A stretch of 64,000 bases of DNA from Hymenobacter lapidarius (GCF_001816145.1 NZ_MDZB01000062.1:1-64000), one strand, 5' to 3'. Shown: positions 42,886-52,377, counted from the stretch's first letter. Made by a program: numbers and translations. The notes: generated by a model from the letters alone, not told the origin.

Positions 42886-42893
42886 CAAAGTTA
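42886..42893 (-). promoter_or_regulatory. -7 promoter box for the desaturase gene
   Basis: TAACTTTG on the minus strand, an exact TAnnTTTG match, 25 bases before the ATG at 42860. Confidence 0.55.
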
Positions 42894-42920
42894 CCCCGCT
42901 CCAACCCCTCATGGTCCAAC

Positions 42921-43415
42921 TTAGTTTAAATACGCGTGCCAGTTCTGGTCGATGGTGCCGGCCGAGAGCTTTAGGAATCCGGCCAGCGTGGGTTTCTTCG
43001 GCGGCTGCCGGATGGTGAGGCCGGCCTCGTTGGGCGTGTGGTGGCCCTTGGCGTGGTTGCAGCGGGCGCAGGCAGTGAGCAGGTTAGTCCAGCTCGACTC
43101 GCCGCCGCGGGAGCGCGGCACGACGTGGTCGAGGGTCAGGTTTTTGGTTGAACCGCAGTACTGGCACTCGAAATGGTCGCGCTTGAAAATATTGTGGCGG
43201 CTCAGGGCAATGCCCTTGTAGGGCACGCGCACGTAACGCTGCAGCCGGATGATGCTTGGCTTGGGGTAGGCGTGGGAAATGGTGCGCAACACGCCGTGCT
43301 CCGATTTGGCTACCATTTCCGCTTTATCGAGAAAAAGGAGTACAAACGCCTTTTGCACGCTACACAGGGTGATGGCGGTATAGTCGCCATTCAGCACTAA
43401 TACTTTTTGGTCCAT
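42921..43415 (-). CDS. HNH endonuclease family protein
   Basis: 164 residues. The N-terminal part MDQKVLVLNGDYTAITLCSV with KAFVLLFLDKAEMVAKS is typical of a small HNH family common in Bacteroidota. The metal-binding core has Cys84-x2-Cys87 (CQYCG), the DHVVPRSRGG motif (Asp96, His97), and Cys116-x2-Cys119 with the closing Asn-His (CARCNHAK). All catalytic positions are present. It is expected to cut DNA, but the target and role (repair, defence or other) are unknown. No restriction partner is adjacent: the neighbours are a desaturase and an NlpC/P60 peptidase, all on the same strand with separate spacing. A dispersed inverted repeat lies just upstream (43522-43588). Confidence 0.9.
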   Translation of the reverse strand: MDQKVLVLNGDYTAITLCSVQKAFVLLFLDKAEMVAKSEHGVLRTISHAYPKPSIIRLQRYVRVPYKGIALSRHNIFKRDHFECQYCGSTKNLTLDHVVPRSRGGESSWTNLLTACARCNHAKGHHTPNEAGLTIRQPPKKPTLAGFLKLSAGTIDQNWHAYLN

Positions 43416-43521
43416 ACACGCTTGGGACTCGGATAACCCGCCGAAATCTAGCAGTTTCCGAGCGTATAAACAAGCGCTGTGGGGTTAAGTTCAGCGGTTG
43501 GGTTGAATGATGCACGCCCGT

Positions 43522-43588
43522 TTGTAGCACATGCTTTAGCTTGTGCCGGAACCGCGCAACAACGCACAAGCTAAAGCTTATGCTACAA
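43522..43588. repeat. Inverted repeat between NlpC/P60 and HNH genes (family D)
   Basis: Arms TTGTAGCACATGCTTTAGC (43522 on) and GCACAAGCTAAAGCTTATGC (43564 on) pair over 25 bases with two mismatches around a 17-base spacer. The arm sequence TTGTAGCATAAGCTTTAGC is of the dispersed-repeat type. It abuts the end of the NlpC/P60 gene. Confidence 0.75.
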
Positions 43589-43590
43589 GT

Positions 43591-44382
43591 CTACTCCGGC
43601 AGCAACCGCTTGAGCAGGCGTAGCTTGTGTGAGTACCGCTGCCGGTCGCGGTTGTAGATGCCATTATGGTCGAGCGGGTCGAGGCGCACTTCGCCGTGGG
43701 CGTGCAGGATTTGGCCTTCGCCCATTACCATGCCCACGTGCACGATGCGGCCTTCGGCGTTGTCGAAGAAGGCGAGGTCGCCGGGCTGGGCCTGGGCCAC
43801 GAAATGCACGGGGCGGCCGTGGTCAATCTGCTGGCGGGCGTCGCGCGGGAGCTGGATGCCCACCAGCCCGTAGAGCTGCTGGCAGAGGCCGGAGCAGTCG
43901 AGGCCAAAGATGCTTTTGCCGCCCCACACGTAAGGCGCTTTCAGGTACATGAGGGCCGTTTTGCGCAACAGCGCCGCCTGGCGGGTGAAGTCGGGTGCGG
44001 CGGCGGGGTTGGTGGCCGTGCCGTTGAAAAAGTAGCTGCGCTCGCCCACGCGCACGTTCATGCCGTCGAAAAACGGCAGGCGGCAGCCCAGCGTGAGGGG
44101 AATTTTGGTGGTGGCGTCGCTCACGGCCTGCACCACGTCGAGGGCGCGGGGGTGGTCCTGGGCGCACCAAGCGGCGTAGTATTCAGTCGAGACGGGCGTG
44201 TGCTGCTTTGCATCAATCCACCCCACGTAGTCGTCGGCGGCCAGCTGCACCTGGAGCCAGCTCTCCTGGGTCACCAGAATCTGGTAGCACTCGCCAAACA
44301 GGAGTTGGGTAACGAGTTCAGCCCGGTCGTTGGGCTCGGCGCGGACGGGGACAGCGCTCAGGGCGCAGATACCGGGATTCAA
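43591..44382 (-). CDS. NlpC/P60 (C40) cell-wall endopeptidase with SH3-like domains
   Basis: About 263 residues. The N-terminal part (GICALSAVPVRAEPNDRAEL, QLLFGECYQILVTQESWLQV, DYVGWIDAKQH) is a bacterial SH3-like domain that binds wall peptides. The C-terminal part is the NlpC/P60 core: PYVWGGKSIFGLDCSGLCQQ with the nucleophile Cys, GRPVHFVAQAQPGDLAFF, and the His in GRIVHVGMVMG. It should cleave D-Glu-mDAP bonds in peptidoglycan fragments. No signal peptide is visible, so it may act on recycled muropeptides in the cytoplasm. The start is uncertain: the frame continues to an ATG at 44448, but that ATG lies within a palindromic repeat; the TTG at 44382 gives the normal family N-terminus. Confidence 0.87.
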   Translation of the reverse strand: MNPGICALSAVPVRAEPNDRAELVTQLLFGECYQILVTQESWLQVQLAADDYVGWIDAKQHTPVSTEYYAAWCAQDHPRALDVVQAVSDATTKIPLTLGCRLPFFDGMNVRVGERSYFFNGTATNPAAAPDFTRQAALLRKTALMYLKAPYVWGGKSIFGLDCSGLCQQLYGLVGIQLPRDARQQIDHGRPVHFVAQAQPGDLAFFDNAEGRIVHVGMVMGEGQILHAHGEVRLDPLDHNGIYNRDRQRYSHKLRLLKRLLPE

Positions 44383-44417
44383 TGGGTGAATAGGTAAATG
44401 AGTGAATGAGTGTGTGC

Positions 44418-44458
44418 AAAGAACGTCATGCTGCGCTGCGCGCTGCATGACGTTCTTT
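44418..44458. repeat. Short inverted repeat, family B-like
   Basis: AAAGAACGTCATGC (44418-44431) and GCATGACGTTCTTT (44445-44458) are exact complements; the core resembles the ends of the 50-base arms at 8310-8423 (AAAGAACGGTCATGCC). It lies between the peptidase gene and smpB. A frayed related half (ACTGTCATGCTCATCTGACG) is at about 41709. Confidence 0.75.
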
Positions 44459-44468
44459 ATTTGCCATT

Positions 44469-44927
44469 TTACATCCGTTCCATGTCGCGCTTCTGGGCTT
44501 TCTCTTTGAGGTCGTTGCGTTTGTCGAACAGCTTTTTGCCCTGGGCGAGGGCAATTTCGATTTTGGCGAAGCCGCGGTCCGTCACGAACAAGCGCAGCGG
44601 GATGATGGTGAGGCCCTGGTCCACGCTTTTGCCGGCCAGCTGCTTGAGCTCGCGCTTGTTGAGCAGGAGCTTGCGCTCGCGCATGGCGTCGTGGTTATTG
44701 TAAGTACCCAAGGAATAGGGAGCGATGCGGATGGAGTGAATCCAGAGGCTGCCGTCGGTGTGGAACAGGCAGTAGCCGTCGGTCAGGTTCACGTTGCCTT
44801 CGCGGATGCTTTTGATTTCGGTGCCTTGCAACATCACGCCCGCGTCGTACTTGGCCAGAAAGGTGTATTCGTGGCTGGCGCGGCGGTTTTTGATGTTGAT
44901 GATGATAGGTTTATCGTCTTTGGCCAT
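44469..44927 (-). CDS. smpB: SsrA-binding protein SmpB
   Basis: 152 residues from the ATG at 44927, normal length. The oligonucleotide-binding barrel shows NIKNRRASHEYTFLAKYDAG, VMLQGTEIKSIREGNVNLTDGY (a family hallmark), and YSLGTYNNHDAMRERKLLLN; the basic tail has AQGKKLFDKRNDLKEKAQKR. SmpB carries tmRNA to stalled ribosomes for trans-translation. The frame continues upstream but through sequence that belongs to the neighbouring thioesterase gene and a repeat, so the ATG is secure. tmRNA (ssrA) is not in the window. A half-repeat of family C (44938-44964) separates it from the thioesterase gene. Confidence 0.96.
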   Translation of the reverse strand: MAKDDKPIIINIKNRRASHEYTFLAKYDAGVMLQGTEIKSIREGNVNLTDGYCLFHTDGSLWIHSIRIAPYSLGTYNNHDAMRERKLLLNKRELKQLAGKSVDQGLTIIPLRLFVTDRGFAKIEIALAQGKKLFDKRNDLKEKAQKRDMERM

Positions 44928-44937
44928 GCTTGATTTG

Positions 44938-44964
44938 TTGTCAGTTGCTCGTTGTCCGTTATCA
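44938..44964. repeat. Half-unit of AT-rich repeat family C
   Basis: The sequence TTGTCAGTTGCTCGTTGTCC is the same unit as at 24716-24806 and 31622-31713, here as a single half. On the minus strand it supplies the TGA stop codon of the thioesterase gene at 44962-44964. Confidence 0.65.
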
Positions 44965-45414
44965 GGCCAGCGGCGCGGGGGGGTGAGGTGGGGCGGCTTC
45001 GGCTTGCAGCGCGGCGAAACGGGCCGCCAGGCGGGCCCGCGACACGATGCGCTGGCCGGTGTGGCCGGTGGCCACAAGGCGCGGTCCCACCCGGGCTTCT
45101 ACGGCACAGCGCAAATTTGCGCCATCGAGGGCGTCAAAGGTAGCCGTCAGGACGAGGGTTTCGCCGGCAAAGGCGGGCGCGTGGTGCCGAATGGTCAGCT
45201 CCGTGCCGATGCCCTCTTCGTCGGCCGCTTTCATTTCCAACACAAAGAGCCGGGCGGCCCATTCCATTTCGCGGCCCAAGGCAAAGGTGCTGAGTACGGA
45301 ATGGACAAGCCCGCCGGCGCCGGGCCCAAATCCGGCAAAGTCCTCGGGCTGCACAGCGTAGTGGTGCGTTTTGGTGGCGCCGGGCAGGAAGGGGTTGGTC
45401 ATTTTTTTGAGCAT
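44962..45414 (-). CDS. Hot-dog fold acyl-CoA thioesterase (FlK-like)
   Basis: 150 residues from the ATG at 45414; the frame runs further upstream but through repeat sequence, and a second ATG at 45402 is nearly as good. The opening KTHHYAVQPEDFAGFGPGAG and LVHSVLSTFALGREMEWAAR stretch resembles fluoroacetyl-CoA thioesterase-type hot-dog proteins, followed by GIGTELTIRHHAPAFAGETL and GHTGQRIVSRARL at the end. The family hydrolyses acyl-CoA; the acyl group cannot be told. The C-terminal residues (PPHPPAPLA) and the stop lie at or inside a dispersed repeat, so the natural end may have been altered. A separate AT-rich inverted repeat lies upstream (about 45412-45492). Confidence 0.82.
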   Translation of the reverse strand: MLKKMTNPFLPGATKTHHYAVQPEDFAGFGPGAGGLVHSVLSTFALGREMEWAARLFVLEMKAADEEGIGTELTIRHHAPAFAGETLVLTATFDALDGANLRCAVEARVGPRLVATGHTGQRIVSRARLAARFAALQAEAAPPHPPAPLA

Positions 45415-45492
45415 CAAGCTGTCAGCTTCAAGCCTCAAGCTTTTGTTCGATAATTCTATAACCAGCAAAGGCTTGAGGCTAACAGCCTGGGG
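45412..45492. repeat. AT-rich inverted repeat between thioesterase gene and tsaD
   Basis: The left half AGCTTCAAGCCTCAAGCTTT and the right half AAAGGCTTGAGGCTAACAGC pair imperfectly around GTTCGATAATTCTATAACC. It overlaps the first codons of the thioesterase gene and lies just past the tsaD stop on the minus strand. Confidence 0.6.
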
Positions 45493-45506
45493 TTTAATGA
45501 TTGCGG

Positions 45507-46520
45507 CTACTGCAGCTTGAGGCGCGGGTCGGGGCTGGTGAGCTGGGTGGCAAAATCGCCGGCTTCGTACTGAAAATGCGCGGTCATGGCCACCATCGCG
45601 GCGTTATCGGTGCAAAAGGCGAAGTCTGGGATGAACACTTCCCAGCCCTGGGCCACAGCTTCGGCTTGCAGGGCGGTGCGCAGGCCGGAGTTGGCGGCCA
45701 CGCCGCCGGCCAGGGCCACTTGCGTCAGGCCCGTGTCGGCGGCGGCGCGGCGGAGCTGGCGCAGCAGCGTGGCCACAATGGTGTGCTGAATGCTGGCGCA
45801 GAGGTCGGCCAGGTTTTCGGCCACGAAATTGGGGTTGGCGGCGGTTTCTTTTTTCAGGAAATACAGCACCGCTGTTTTGAGCCCGCTGAAGGAGAAGTCG
45901 TAACCCGGCATGGCGCCCACGGGGAAGGCAAACCGCGTGGGGTTGCCGGCGCGGGCCAGCTTGTCGAGGTGCGGGCCGCCGGGGTACGGCAGGCCCAGCA
46001 GCTTGGCGGTTTTGTCGAACGCCTCGCCGGCGGCGTCGTCAATAGTTTGGCCCAGAATTTCCATTTCCAGCGCCGACTTCACCACCACCAGCTGGGTGTG
46101 GCCACCGCTCACCGTGAGGCACAGAAAAGGAAAGTTGGGCTTGGGGTCGCGCAGAAAGTGCGCCAGGATGTGGGCGCGCATGTGGTTCACGGCCAGCAGC
46201 GGCTTGCCGAGCGCCAGGGCTAGGGTCTTGGCAAACATCCCTCCTACTAATAAGGAGCCGAGCAGGCCGGGGCCCTGGGTCACGGCCACGGCGTCGAGGT
46301 CGGCGGTGGTGATGCCAGCTTCCCGCAGCGCGGCCGTAACCACGGGCAGCAGGTGCTGCTGGTGGGCGCGGGAGGCCAGCTCGGGCACCACGCCGCCGTA
46401 TTGCTCGTGTACTTTTTGGGTGGCCACCACGTTGCTCAGCAGCTGGCCCCCGGCCAGCACGGCCGCACCGGTGTCGTCGCAGGAAGATTCGATGGCCAGA
46501 ATGATGGGGTGAGCGGGCAT
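45507..46520 (-). CDS. tsaD: tRNA N6-adenosine threonylcarbamoyltransferase TsaD
   Basis: 337 residues from the ATG at 46520, normal length; an upstream extension lacks family support. The start ILAIESSCDDTGAAVL, the HMRAHILAHFL stretch with the metal-binding His pair (HMRAH), LTVSGGHTQLVVV, and GGPHLDKLARAGNP identify TsaD (Kae1). It transfers the threonylcarbamoyl group to A37 of ANN-reading tRNAs with partners TsaB and TsaE, which are not in this window. It is essential in most bacteria. It is divergent from the TamB-like gene, an arrangement common in Bacteroidota; its -7 box (46582-46589, minus strand) sits 61 bases upstream. Confidence 0.97.
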   Translation of the reverse strand: MPAHPIILAIESSCDDTGAAVLAGGQLLSNVVATQKVHEQYGGVVPELASRAHQQHLLPVVTAALREAGITTADLDAVAVTQGPGLLGSLLVGGMFAKTLALALGKPLLAVNHMRAHILAHFLRDPKPNFPFLCLTVSGGHTQLVVVKSALEMEILGQTIDDAAGEAFDKTAKLLGLPYPGGPHLDKLARAGNPTRFAFPVGAMPGYDFSFSGLKTAVLYFLKKETAANPNFVAENLADLCASIQHTIVATLLRQLRRAAADTGLTQVALAGGVAANSGLRTALQAEAVAQGWEVFIPDFAFCTDNAAMVAMTAHFQYEAGDFATQLTSPDPRLKLQ

Positions 46521-46581
46521 TGGGCGTGGTGCTTTATTAGGGAAAGCCAAAAAGGACTTCGGCGGGCCGCTTTTCGGTGAT

Positions 46582-46589
46582 GCAAAGGT
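46582..46589 (-). promoter_or_regulatory. -7 promoter box for tsaD
   Basis: TACCTTTG on the minus strand, 61 bases upstream of the tsaD ATG. Confidence 0.55.
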
Positions 46590-46755
46590 AAACCCGGAGC
46601 CCCGGAGCTGGTCGAAGGGGTTGAACCCGCGCCACCCGGCGGCCGTTGCCTTGGCTTGATAATTGGGCATGGGGCAATGCGCTTGCCGCAAACGGCTAAA
46701 AAACCGCAACTTTGCGGATTACCTTGCGTTTTCCGCCTAATTCTCCCCTGCCCCG

Positions 46756-49700
46756 GTGCGTCGTTTCTTCTCCATTCTGCTAAAATTGTTGCTGGGCCTC
46801 GGGCTGGTGGTGGTGTTGGCGGTAGTGGGAGCGCTGCTGGCCCTGCGGGTGCCCAGCGTGCAAACCAAGCTGGCCCGGCAGGCGGCCGAAGTGCTGACGC
46901 GCAAGCTGGGCCAGCCCGTCACGATTGGGCGGGTGGACATCCGGCCCTTTTCCAGCGTGCTGCTGGAAGGCGTGCGCGTGCTGGACCGCCGCGGCGGCGA
47001 GCTGTTCAGCATTGGCCGGGCCGACGCGGATATTTCGCTGTTTTCGGTGTTTGACCCGCGGCACCTGCACATTGCCAAGCTCACGCTGAACGAGCCGCGG
47101 TTTGTGCTGAAAAACCTGCCCGGCCAGCCCGACACCACCACGTTCAACCAGTTTACGGCGGCGGTGAAGCGGCTGATGGGGCCTTCGGACACGACCAAAT
47201 CGGCGCCTTTCGATTTCAAGATTGCCGCCGTGGCCCTGCGCAACGGGCATTTTGCCATTGAGAAAGCCGACCGGCCCCGCGCCAAAACCTACGGCCAAAG
47301 CATCGACTACGCCCACATGGTGGTGGACAGCATCTACGCCGATATTTCTAACATCCGGTTGGGCGACACGCTGGCCCTGCGCATCCAGAATCTGCACGCA
47401 GTGGAAACGCCCTCGCAAACGCAGCTGCGGGAAATAACGGCTGACATGACGTACGGACCGCATTTCTGGGAGTTCAAGGACCTGAGTTTGCGCGTGGGCC
47501 GCAGCCAAATCAAAGACTACCTGCGCTTTGAGTTCCGCGTGTTCAGCAATTTCACGGACTACAACGACTCGATGAAGACCATTACGCGCCTGCGCGGCTC
47601 CCGGGTTTTCACCGACGACATTGCCAAGTTTGCTCCGCAGCTGGCCACGCTACACGAGTCGGTAGTGATTTCGGGCGATGCCGCGGGCTACGTGCGCGAC
47701 TTCAAAGTCAACAACCTGGACCTACGCTACGGCAAGGGCACCCACATTGTGGCCAAGCGCGCCCACGCCGACAACCTGCCCAACTACAAAGAAAGCTTTA
47801 TTGACCTGCGCCTGCTGCCCTCGGTGGTGCTGGCCAGCGACCTGAAAAAGTGGCTGCCGGCCTCGGCGAATAAGGTTGTGCAGCGCCTGGGACGGGTGAA
47901 GCTGGAGGGCCAGGTACTGGGCTTCTACAACGACTTTGTGGCTAATGCCTCCTTCGATACTGCCCTGGGCTCGGTGGTGACGGACGTGAACCTCAAGACC
48001 AAAACCGACCTGTTGCACGCGGTGTACGAGGGCACGGTGCGCACCAAAGCCTTTCAGCTGGGCAAGTTTCTGGGGGACGAAAGCGTGGTGCGCGACATCA
48101 CCATGAACGGCCGCGTGGCGGGCGTGGGCTTCGTGCCGCCGTATGCCCGGGGGGCGGCCACGGTGCTCGTGCCCAGCGTGTGGCTGAAGGGCTACCGCTA
48201 CCGCAACGTGGCGTTTAACGGCGAGTTCTACAAGCAGGTGTTTGAAGGTCGGCTGAGCGTAAACGACCCGGCCGTGCAGCTGGTGGCCAATGGCCGCGTG
48301 GACCTGGACCGGGCGCACCAAGACATCAACATCAAGACCCGAATAGCGCGGGCCGACCTGCGCACGCTGGGCCTGCTGGAGCAGCGGCTTATTGTGGCCA
48401 CCACTGCCGAGGTGCAGTTTAAGGGCGTGCAGCTCGATTCGCTCATCGGCCACGCCTACCTGCGCAACTCCACCTTCACGCTCGACGGCCGCAAGCTGCG
48501 GCTCGACACGCTGGACGTGGTGAGCACCCGCAACAACCGCAACCAGCGCCTGGTGACGGTGCGTTCCGAAGCCGTGGATGCCCGCGTGGCCGGCGCCTTC
48601 AACACCTCGGACGTGGTGCGCGACGTGCAGACGCTGCTCACCGAGTACCGCCTCAACTTCGAAAGCAACGACGCCGCCACGGCCAACTACTACCTCCGCA
48701 AGCGTCAGCGCGCCCTGCCGGTGTACCAGATAGAGTTTGCGGTGAACCTGAAACGGCCCAACCCGGCGCTGGCGCTGTTTGTGCCGGAGCTGCGCGTGGC
48801 CAATGGCAGCCGCTTCGATGGCTCGTTCCGCAACGGCGAAACCTCGATTTTCCAGATGGGAGGGCACCTCGACAGCCTGACCTACGGCCCGGTGCAAACG
48901 GTGAACACTGATTTTGACTTTCTGACTTCGAAGCTGCCCTACAAGCCCGACATTCTGGCCCAGGCCAGCGTCACGAGCGAACGCCAGGTGCTGCCCACGC
49001 TGGGCCGCACCGAAAAGTTCTTCGTGGAAGGCGTATGGGACCAGAAGCGCATCAACTTTTCGACGTCCATGGCCCAGACGGGCACCACCAACAAGGCCAC
49101 CATCAACGGGTCGCTGGCCTTTTTGCCGCGGGCCGTGGAAGTGGTGTTCCGCCAGTCGGGCCTGCACTTGCTGGACAAAGACTGGACCATTGCCGCCGAT
49201 AACTCCATCCGAATTTCCGACTACGGCCGCGAGTTTGACATTCAGAACCTGACCTTCAGCAACGGGGTGCAGTTTGTGGGGGCCCAAGGCTTTATTTCGC
49301 CCAATGCCAGCAAGCCGCCGTTGCAGCTGCTGGTGAAGGACTTTGAGCTGGCCACGCTCAACACCCTCACCGGCCAGCGCCTCAGCGGCCGCGTGAATGC
49401 CCAGGGCACGGTGACCGGCGTGTACGGCCCGCTGGCCATCAACAGCACGCTGGGCGTAGATTCGCTGACCTACGACGGTACGCTCATTGGGCAGGTGGCC
49501 GGCAGCGGCAACTGGGACAACGCCGCCGGCAAGCTGCGCGTGAACATGGACGTGGCCCGCGCCGGCCAATCGGTGCTCACGGTGCTCGGCGACATCGCCC
49601 CGAACGACCCCACCAACCAGCTCAACCTCACGGGCACGCTCAACGATGCCCCCATTGTGCTGGCCCAGCCTTTTCTGGGTTCGCTGTTTAAGAACCTGGG

Positions 49701-51356
49701 CGGCACGGGCAAGGGCGAGCTGCGCCTCACGGGCAAGTTTGCCGCGCCCAACCTGCTGGGGCACGTTGATGTGAGCAACGGCCGACTCACCTTCGGGTAT
49801 CTGGGCACGACGTACACATTTTCGGACCGCATTAGCTTCACCAACACGTCGATAGAGTTCCGCGACATTCAGCTGCGCGACGTGCTGGGCAACACCGGCA
49901 CCGTGGACGGCATCGTGCGGCACCGCGGCTTCAAGGACATGAGCCTGGACATTGCGGCCAGCTTCCGGAAGATGCAGGTGCTCAACACCACACGTAAGAA
50001 CAACGAGCTGTACTTCGGCACGGCCTACGCCACGGGCACGGCCCGCGTTTCGGGCCCCACCAACGACCTGGATATTACGGTGCGGGCCACCAGTGAGTCG
50101 GGCACGCGCATTTCCCTGCCGCTCGACAACGCGGCACGGGCCCAGAAAGCGGGCTACATCAAGTTTGTGAACAACAACCCGCTGGGGGACACGGTCATCA
50201 CCAAAAAGGCCAACACGGTGGCCGTGCAGGATAAAGTCGACCTGTCGGGCCTGCGGCTCAACATGAACCTGACCATCACGCCGGACGCCTACCTGGAAAT
50301 ATTGCTCGACGAGAGCACCGGCGACGTTATTCGGGGGGCCGGCGCCGGGCAGCTGCGCATGGCCATCGACACGCGGGGCGAGTTCAACATGTTCGGGCAG
50401 GTGGAGATTGTGCGCGGGGCTTACAATTTCACGCTGCAGGGACTGATTAACAAGGAGTTTGTGGTCCGGCCAGGCGGCGTTATTTCCTGGAACGGCGACC
50501 CGTTGGCCGGCGAGATGAACGTGACGGCTACCTACACCCAGCGCACGTCGCTGCGCCGGTGCTGGGCGCGGGCCTGGCGAGTAGCGCGGCGGTGGTGCCC
50601 GTGACGGCGGTGATGAACCTGACCGGTCCCCTGCTGCTGCCGGCCATTCGGCTGGGGCTGGAGTTCAACGACGCACCGGGCACCCTGCAGGCTCTGCTCG
50701 CCAACTTCATTTCCTCGATTCGCAACGACGAGCAGGAGCTGAACCGCCAGGTGTTCAGCCTGCTGGTGTTCAAGCAGCTCTCGCCACTGGGGTCTTTCGG
50801 CAACACCATTTCCATTCAGGGCCAGAACAACACGGTGCAGAACAGCCTGGGCCAGATTCTGAGCACGCAGCTGGGCCTGCTCACGTCGCAGATTGACCAG
50901 AACCTGGAAATTGACTTCAACATTAATGGCTTGACCGCCGAGCAGCTCCAGGCCCTGCAGGTGCGGCTGAGCTACTCCTTCCTGAACGGCCGCTTGCGCG
51001 TGACCCGCGAGGGCGGTTTTACGAGCAACCCCAACATCGTCAATTCCGGCTCCGCGACACCCGGCACCGGCAACACGGCCGGCCAAGCCTCCCTGCTCGG
51101 CGACCTGAGCCTGGAATACTACCTGCGCCCCGATGGCAAGTTCCGCACCAAGCTGCGCTACGAAACCACGCCGCGCGACCTGGAAACCGTGAACCAGCCG
51201 CGCGCGGGCCTCTCGCTGCTGCACACCGAGCAGTTTGATTCCTTCGGCGAGCTATTTACCCGCAAAAACCCCAAGAGAAAGGAGCGCAACACCCAAAAGG
51301 CCCGCGAAGGCCGGGAAGTGCTGACCGTGGACGAGGACCCGCGGACGAATCTGTAA
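46756..51356 (+). pseudogene. tamB: TamB/DUF490 translocation-assembly protein, interrupted by one frameshift
   Basis: The first frame runs from a GTG at 46756 to a stop at 50602-50604 (1282 residues); the rest continues in another frame to 51356. It opens with a membrane anchor (ILLKLLLGLGLVVVLAVVGA) and AsmA-like text (VPSVQTKLARQAAEVLTRKL), then a very long beta-rich region with LTGTLNDAPIVLAQPFL, and the C-terminal DUF490 domain (LNLTITPDAYLEILLDES, then GAYNFTLQGLINKEFVVRPG). The second frame begins APVLGAGLASSAAVVPVTAV and ends in the DUF490 tail (SLEYYLRPDGKFRTKLRYET). One missing G near 50551-50553 (CTG|GCG) restores about 1530 residues. TamB helps move proteins or lipids to the outer membrane. 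Sequence error is likelier than decay. Confidence 0.88.
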
Positions 51357-51358
51357 GT

Positions 51359-51453
51359 GGTGAGATAGTGAGGTGGTGAGTTTGATGTTCAAACTGCGCC
51401 ATATGCGCAATCGAAACATCAAACTCACCACCTCACCACCTCACTATTTCACC
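51359..51453. repeat. GGTGAG-type inverted repeat before ftsX
   Basis: The left arm GGTGAGATAGTGAGGTGGTG (51359 on) and the right arm ending CACCTCACTATTTCACC pair, the right having one extra ACCACCTC unit. The middle holds GCGCCATATGCGC, itself a palindrome. It lies between the tamB-like gene and the ftsX promoter box, just six bases from the latter. Confidence 0.7.
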
Positions 51454-51459
51454 GTTCTG

Positions 51460-51467
51460 TACCTTTG
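51460..51467 (+). promoter_or_regulatory. -7 promoter box for ftsX (leaderless layout)
   Basis: TACCTTTG, with the ftsX ATG starting six bases past it at 51474, about where transcription should start. The message for the ftsX-uppP-truB-ribF group is therefore likely leaderless. Confidence 0.55.
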
Positions 51468-51473
51468 CCCGAT

Positions 51474-52373
51474 ATGGCTACCCCCACCACCCCTGGTTCC
51501 CGCAAGAAAAAGCTCGGCTCTTACCCCACGTTGCTGGTGGTGTTCAGCATCACGCTGTCGCTGGTAGTGATTGGGCTGTTTGGCTTGCTCCTGATTCATG
51601 CCCAGAAGCTGTCGGAGGTGGTGCGCGAGAACCTGGAGGTACAGGTGTACCTTGACCGGGAACTGCCCGAGACCGAATTGCTGCGCCTGCAGCAGGACCT
51701 GGGCCAGCAGCCTTTCGTGGCCGAACGCAACGACAAGCCCCAAATTCGGTTCGTGAGCAAGGAGGAAGGCGCCCGCCAGCTGCTGCAAAGCACCGGCGAA
51801 GACTTCCGCCAGTTCCTGGGCGACAACCCCCTGCGCGACGCCTACGTGCTCAAAATCAAGCCCGAATACACCGACACCCTGCACCTGCGCCAGCTGGAGC
51901 AACGCATTGGCAGCCAGCGCGGCGTGTTTGAGGTGCAGTACCCGCAAGACCTGTTCACGAGCATCAACAACAACCTGACGCGGGTGAGCCTGGTGCTGCT
52001 CGGCTTTGCGGCGGTGCTGGTGTTGGTGGTAGTCATTCTGATAAACAACACCATCAAGCTGGCGCTGTTCTCGCAGCGTTTTCTTATTCGGTCCATGCAA
52101 CTGGTGGGCGCTACGCGGCTCTTTATTCAACAGCCGTTTTTGCGGCGGGCCACCTGGCAGGGGCTGGCTAGCGGCTTGCTGGCGGCCCTGCTGCTGGTGG
52201 CGCTGCTGCAGTACGCTTACCTCGAAGTGGAACCGCTGCGGCTCCTGCGCGACGATTTCCGCCTGGCCCTGCTCCTGCTTGGGGTGGTGGGCCTGGGCGT
52301 GGTCATCGGCTTTTTCAGCTCGGCCCGCGCCGTGCATAAGTACCTTAAAATGTCGCTCGACGACCTTTACTAA
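51474..52373 (+). CDS. ftsX: Cell division protein FtsX
   Basis: 299 residues from the ATG at 51474. The topology is that of FtsX: a cytoplasmic start (MATPTTPGSRKKKLG), a first helix (LLVVFSITLSLVVIGLFGLL), a periplasmic loop with NLEVQVYLDRELPETEL and DAYVLKIKPEYTDTLHLRQL, then three helices including SLVLLGFAAVLVLVVVILIN and the family motif LIRSMQLVGATRLFIQQPF. With FtsE (not in the window) it activates peptidoglycan hydrolases during division. It leads a group DUF3098-uppP-truB-ribF found together in many Bacteroidota. An AT-rich repeat array (52378-52507) separates it from the next gene. Confidence 0.95.
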   Translation: MATPTTPGSRKKKLGSYPTLLVVFSITLSLVVIGLFGLLLIHAQKLSEVVRENLEVQVYLDRELPETELLRLQQDLGQQPFVAERNDKPQIRFVSKEEGARQLLQSTGEDFRQFLGDNPLRDAYVLKIKPEYTDTLHLRQLEQRIGSQRGVFEVQYPQDLFTSINNNLTRVSLVLLGFAAVLVLVVVILINNTIKLALFSQRFLIRSMQLVGATRLFIQQPFLRRATWQGLASGLLAALLLVALLQYAYLEVEPLRLLRDDFRLALLLLGVVGLGVVIGFFSSARAVHKYLKMSLDDLY

Positions 52374-52377
52374 ACTT

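Noticed and set aside
42921-43415. Restriction or defence system around the HNH gene
   Set aside because: Neighbours are a desaturase and a peptidase with no methylase, specificity or helicase gene; the HNH family is a common solitary gene in the phylum.
47722-49923. A 733-codon minus-strand open frame opposite the tamB-like gene
   Set aside because: His/Val/Gly-rich shadow frame with no family; the plus-strand DUF490 reading is well supported.
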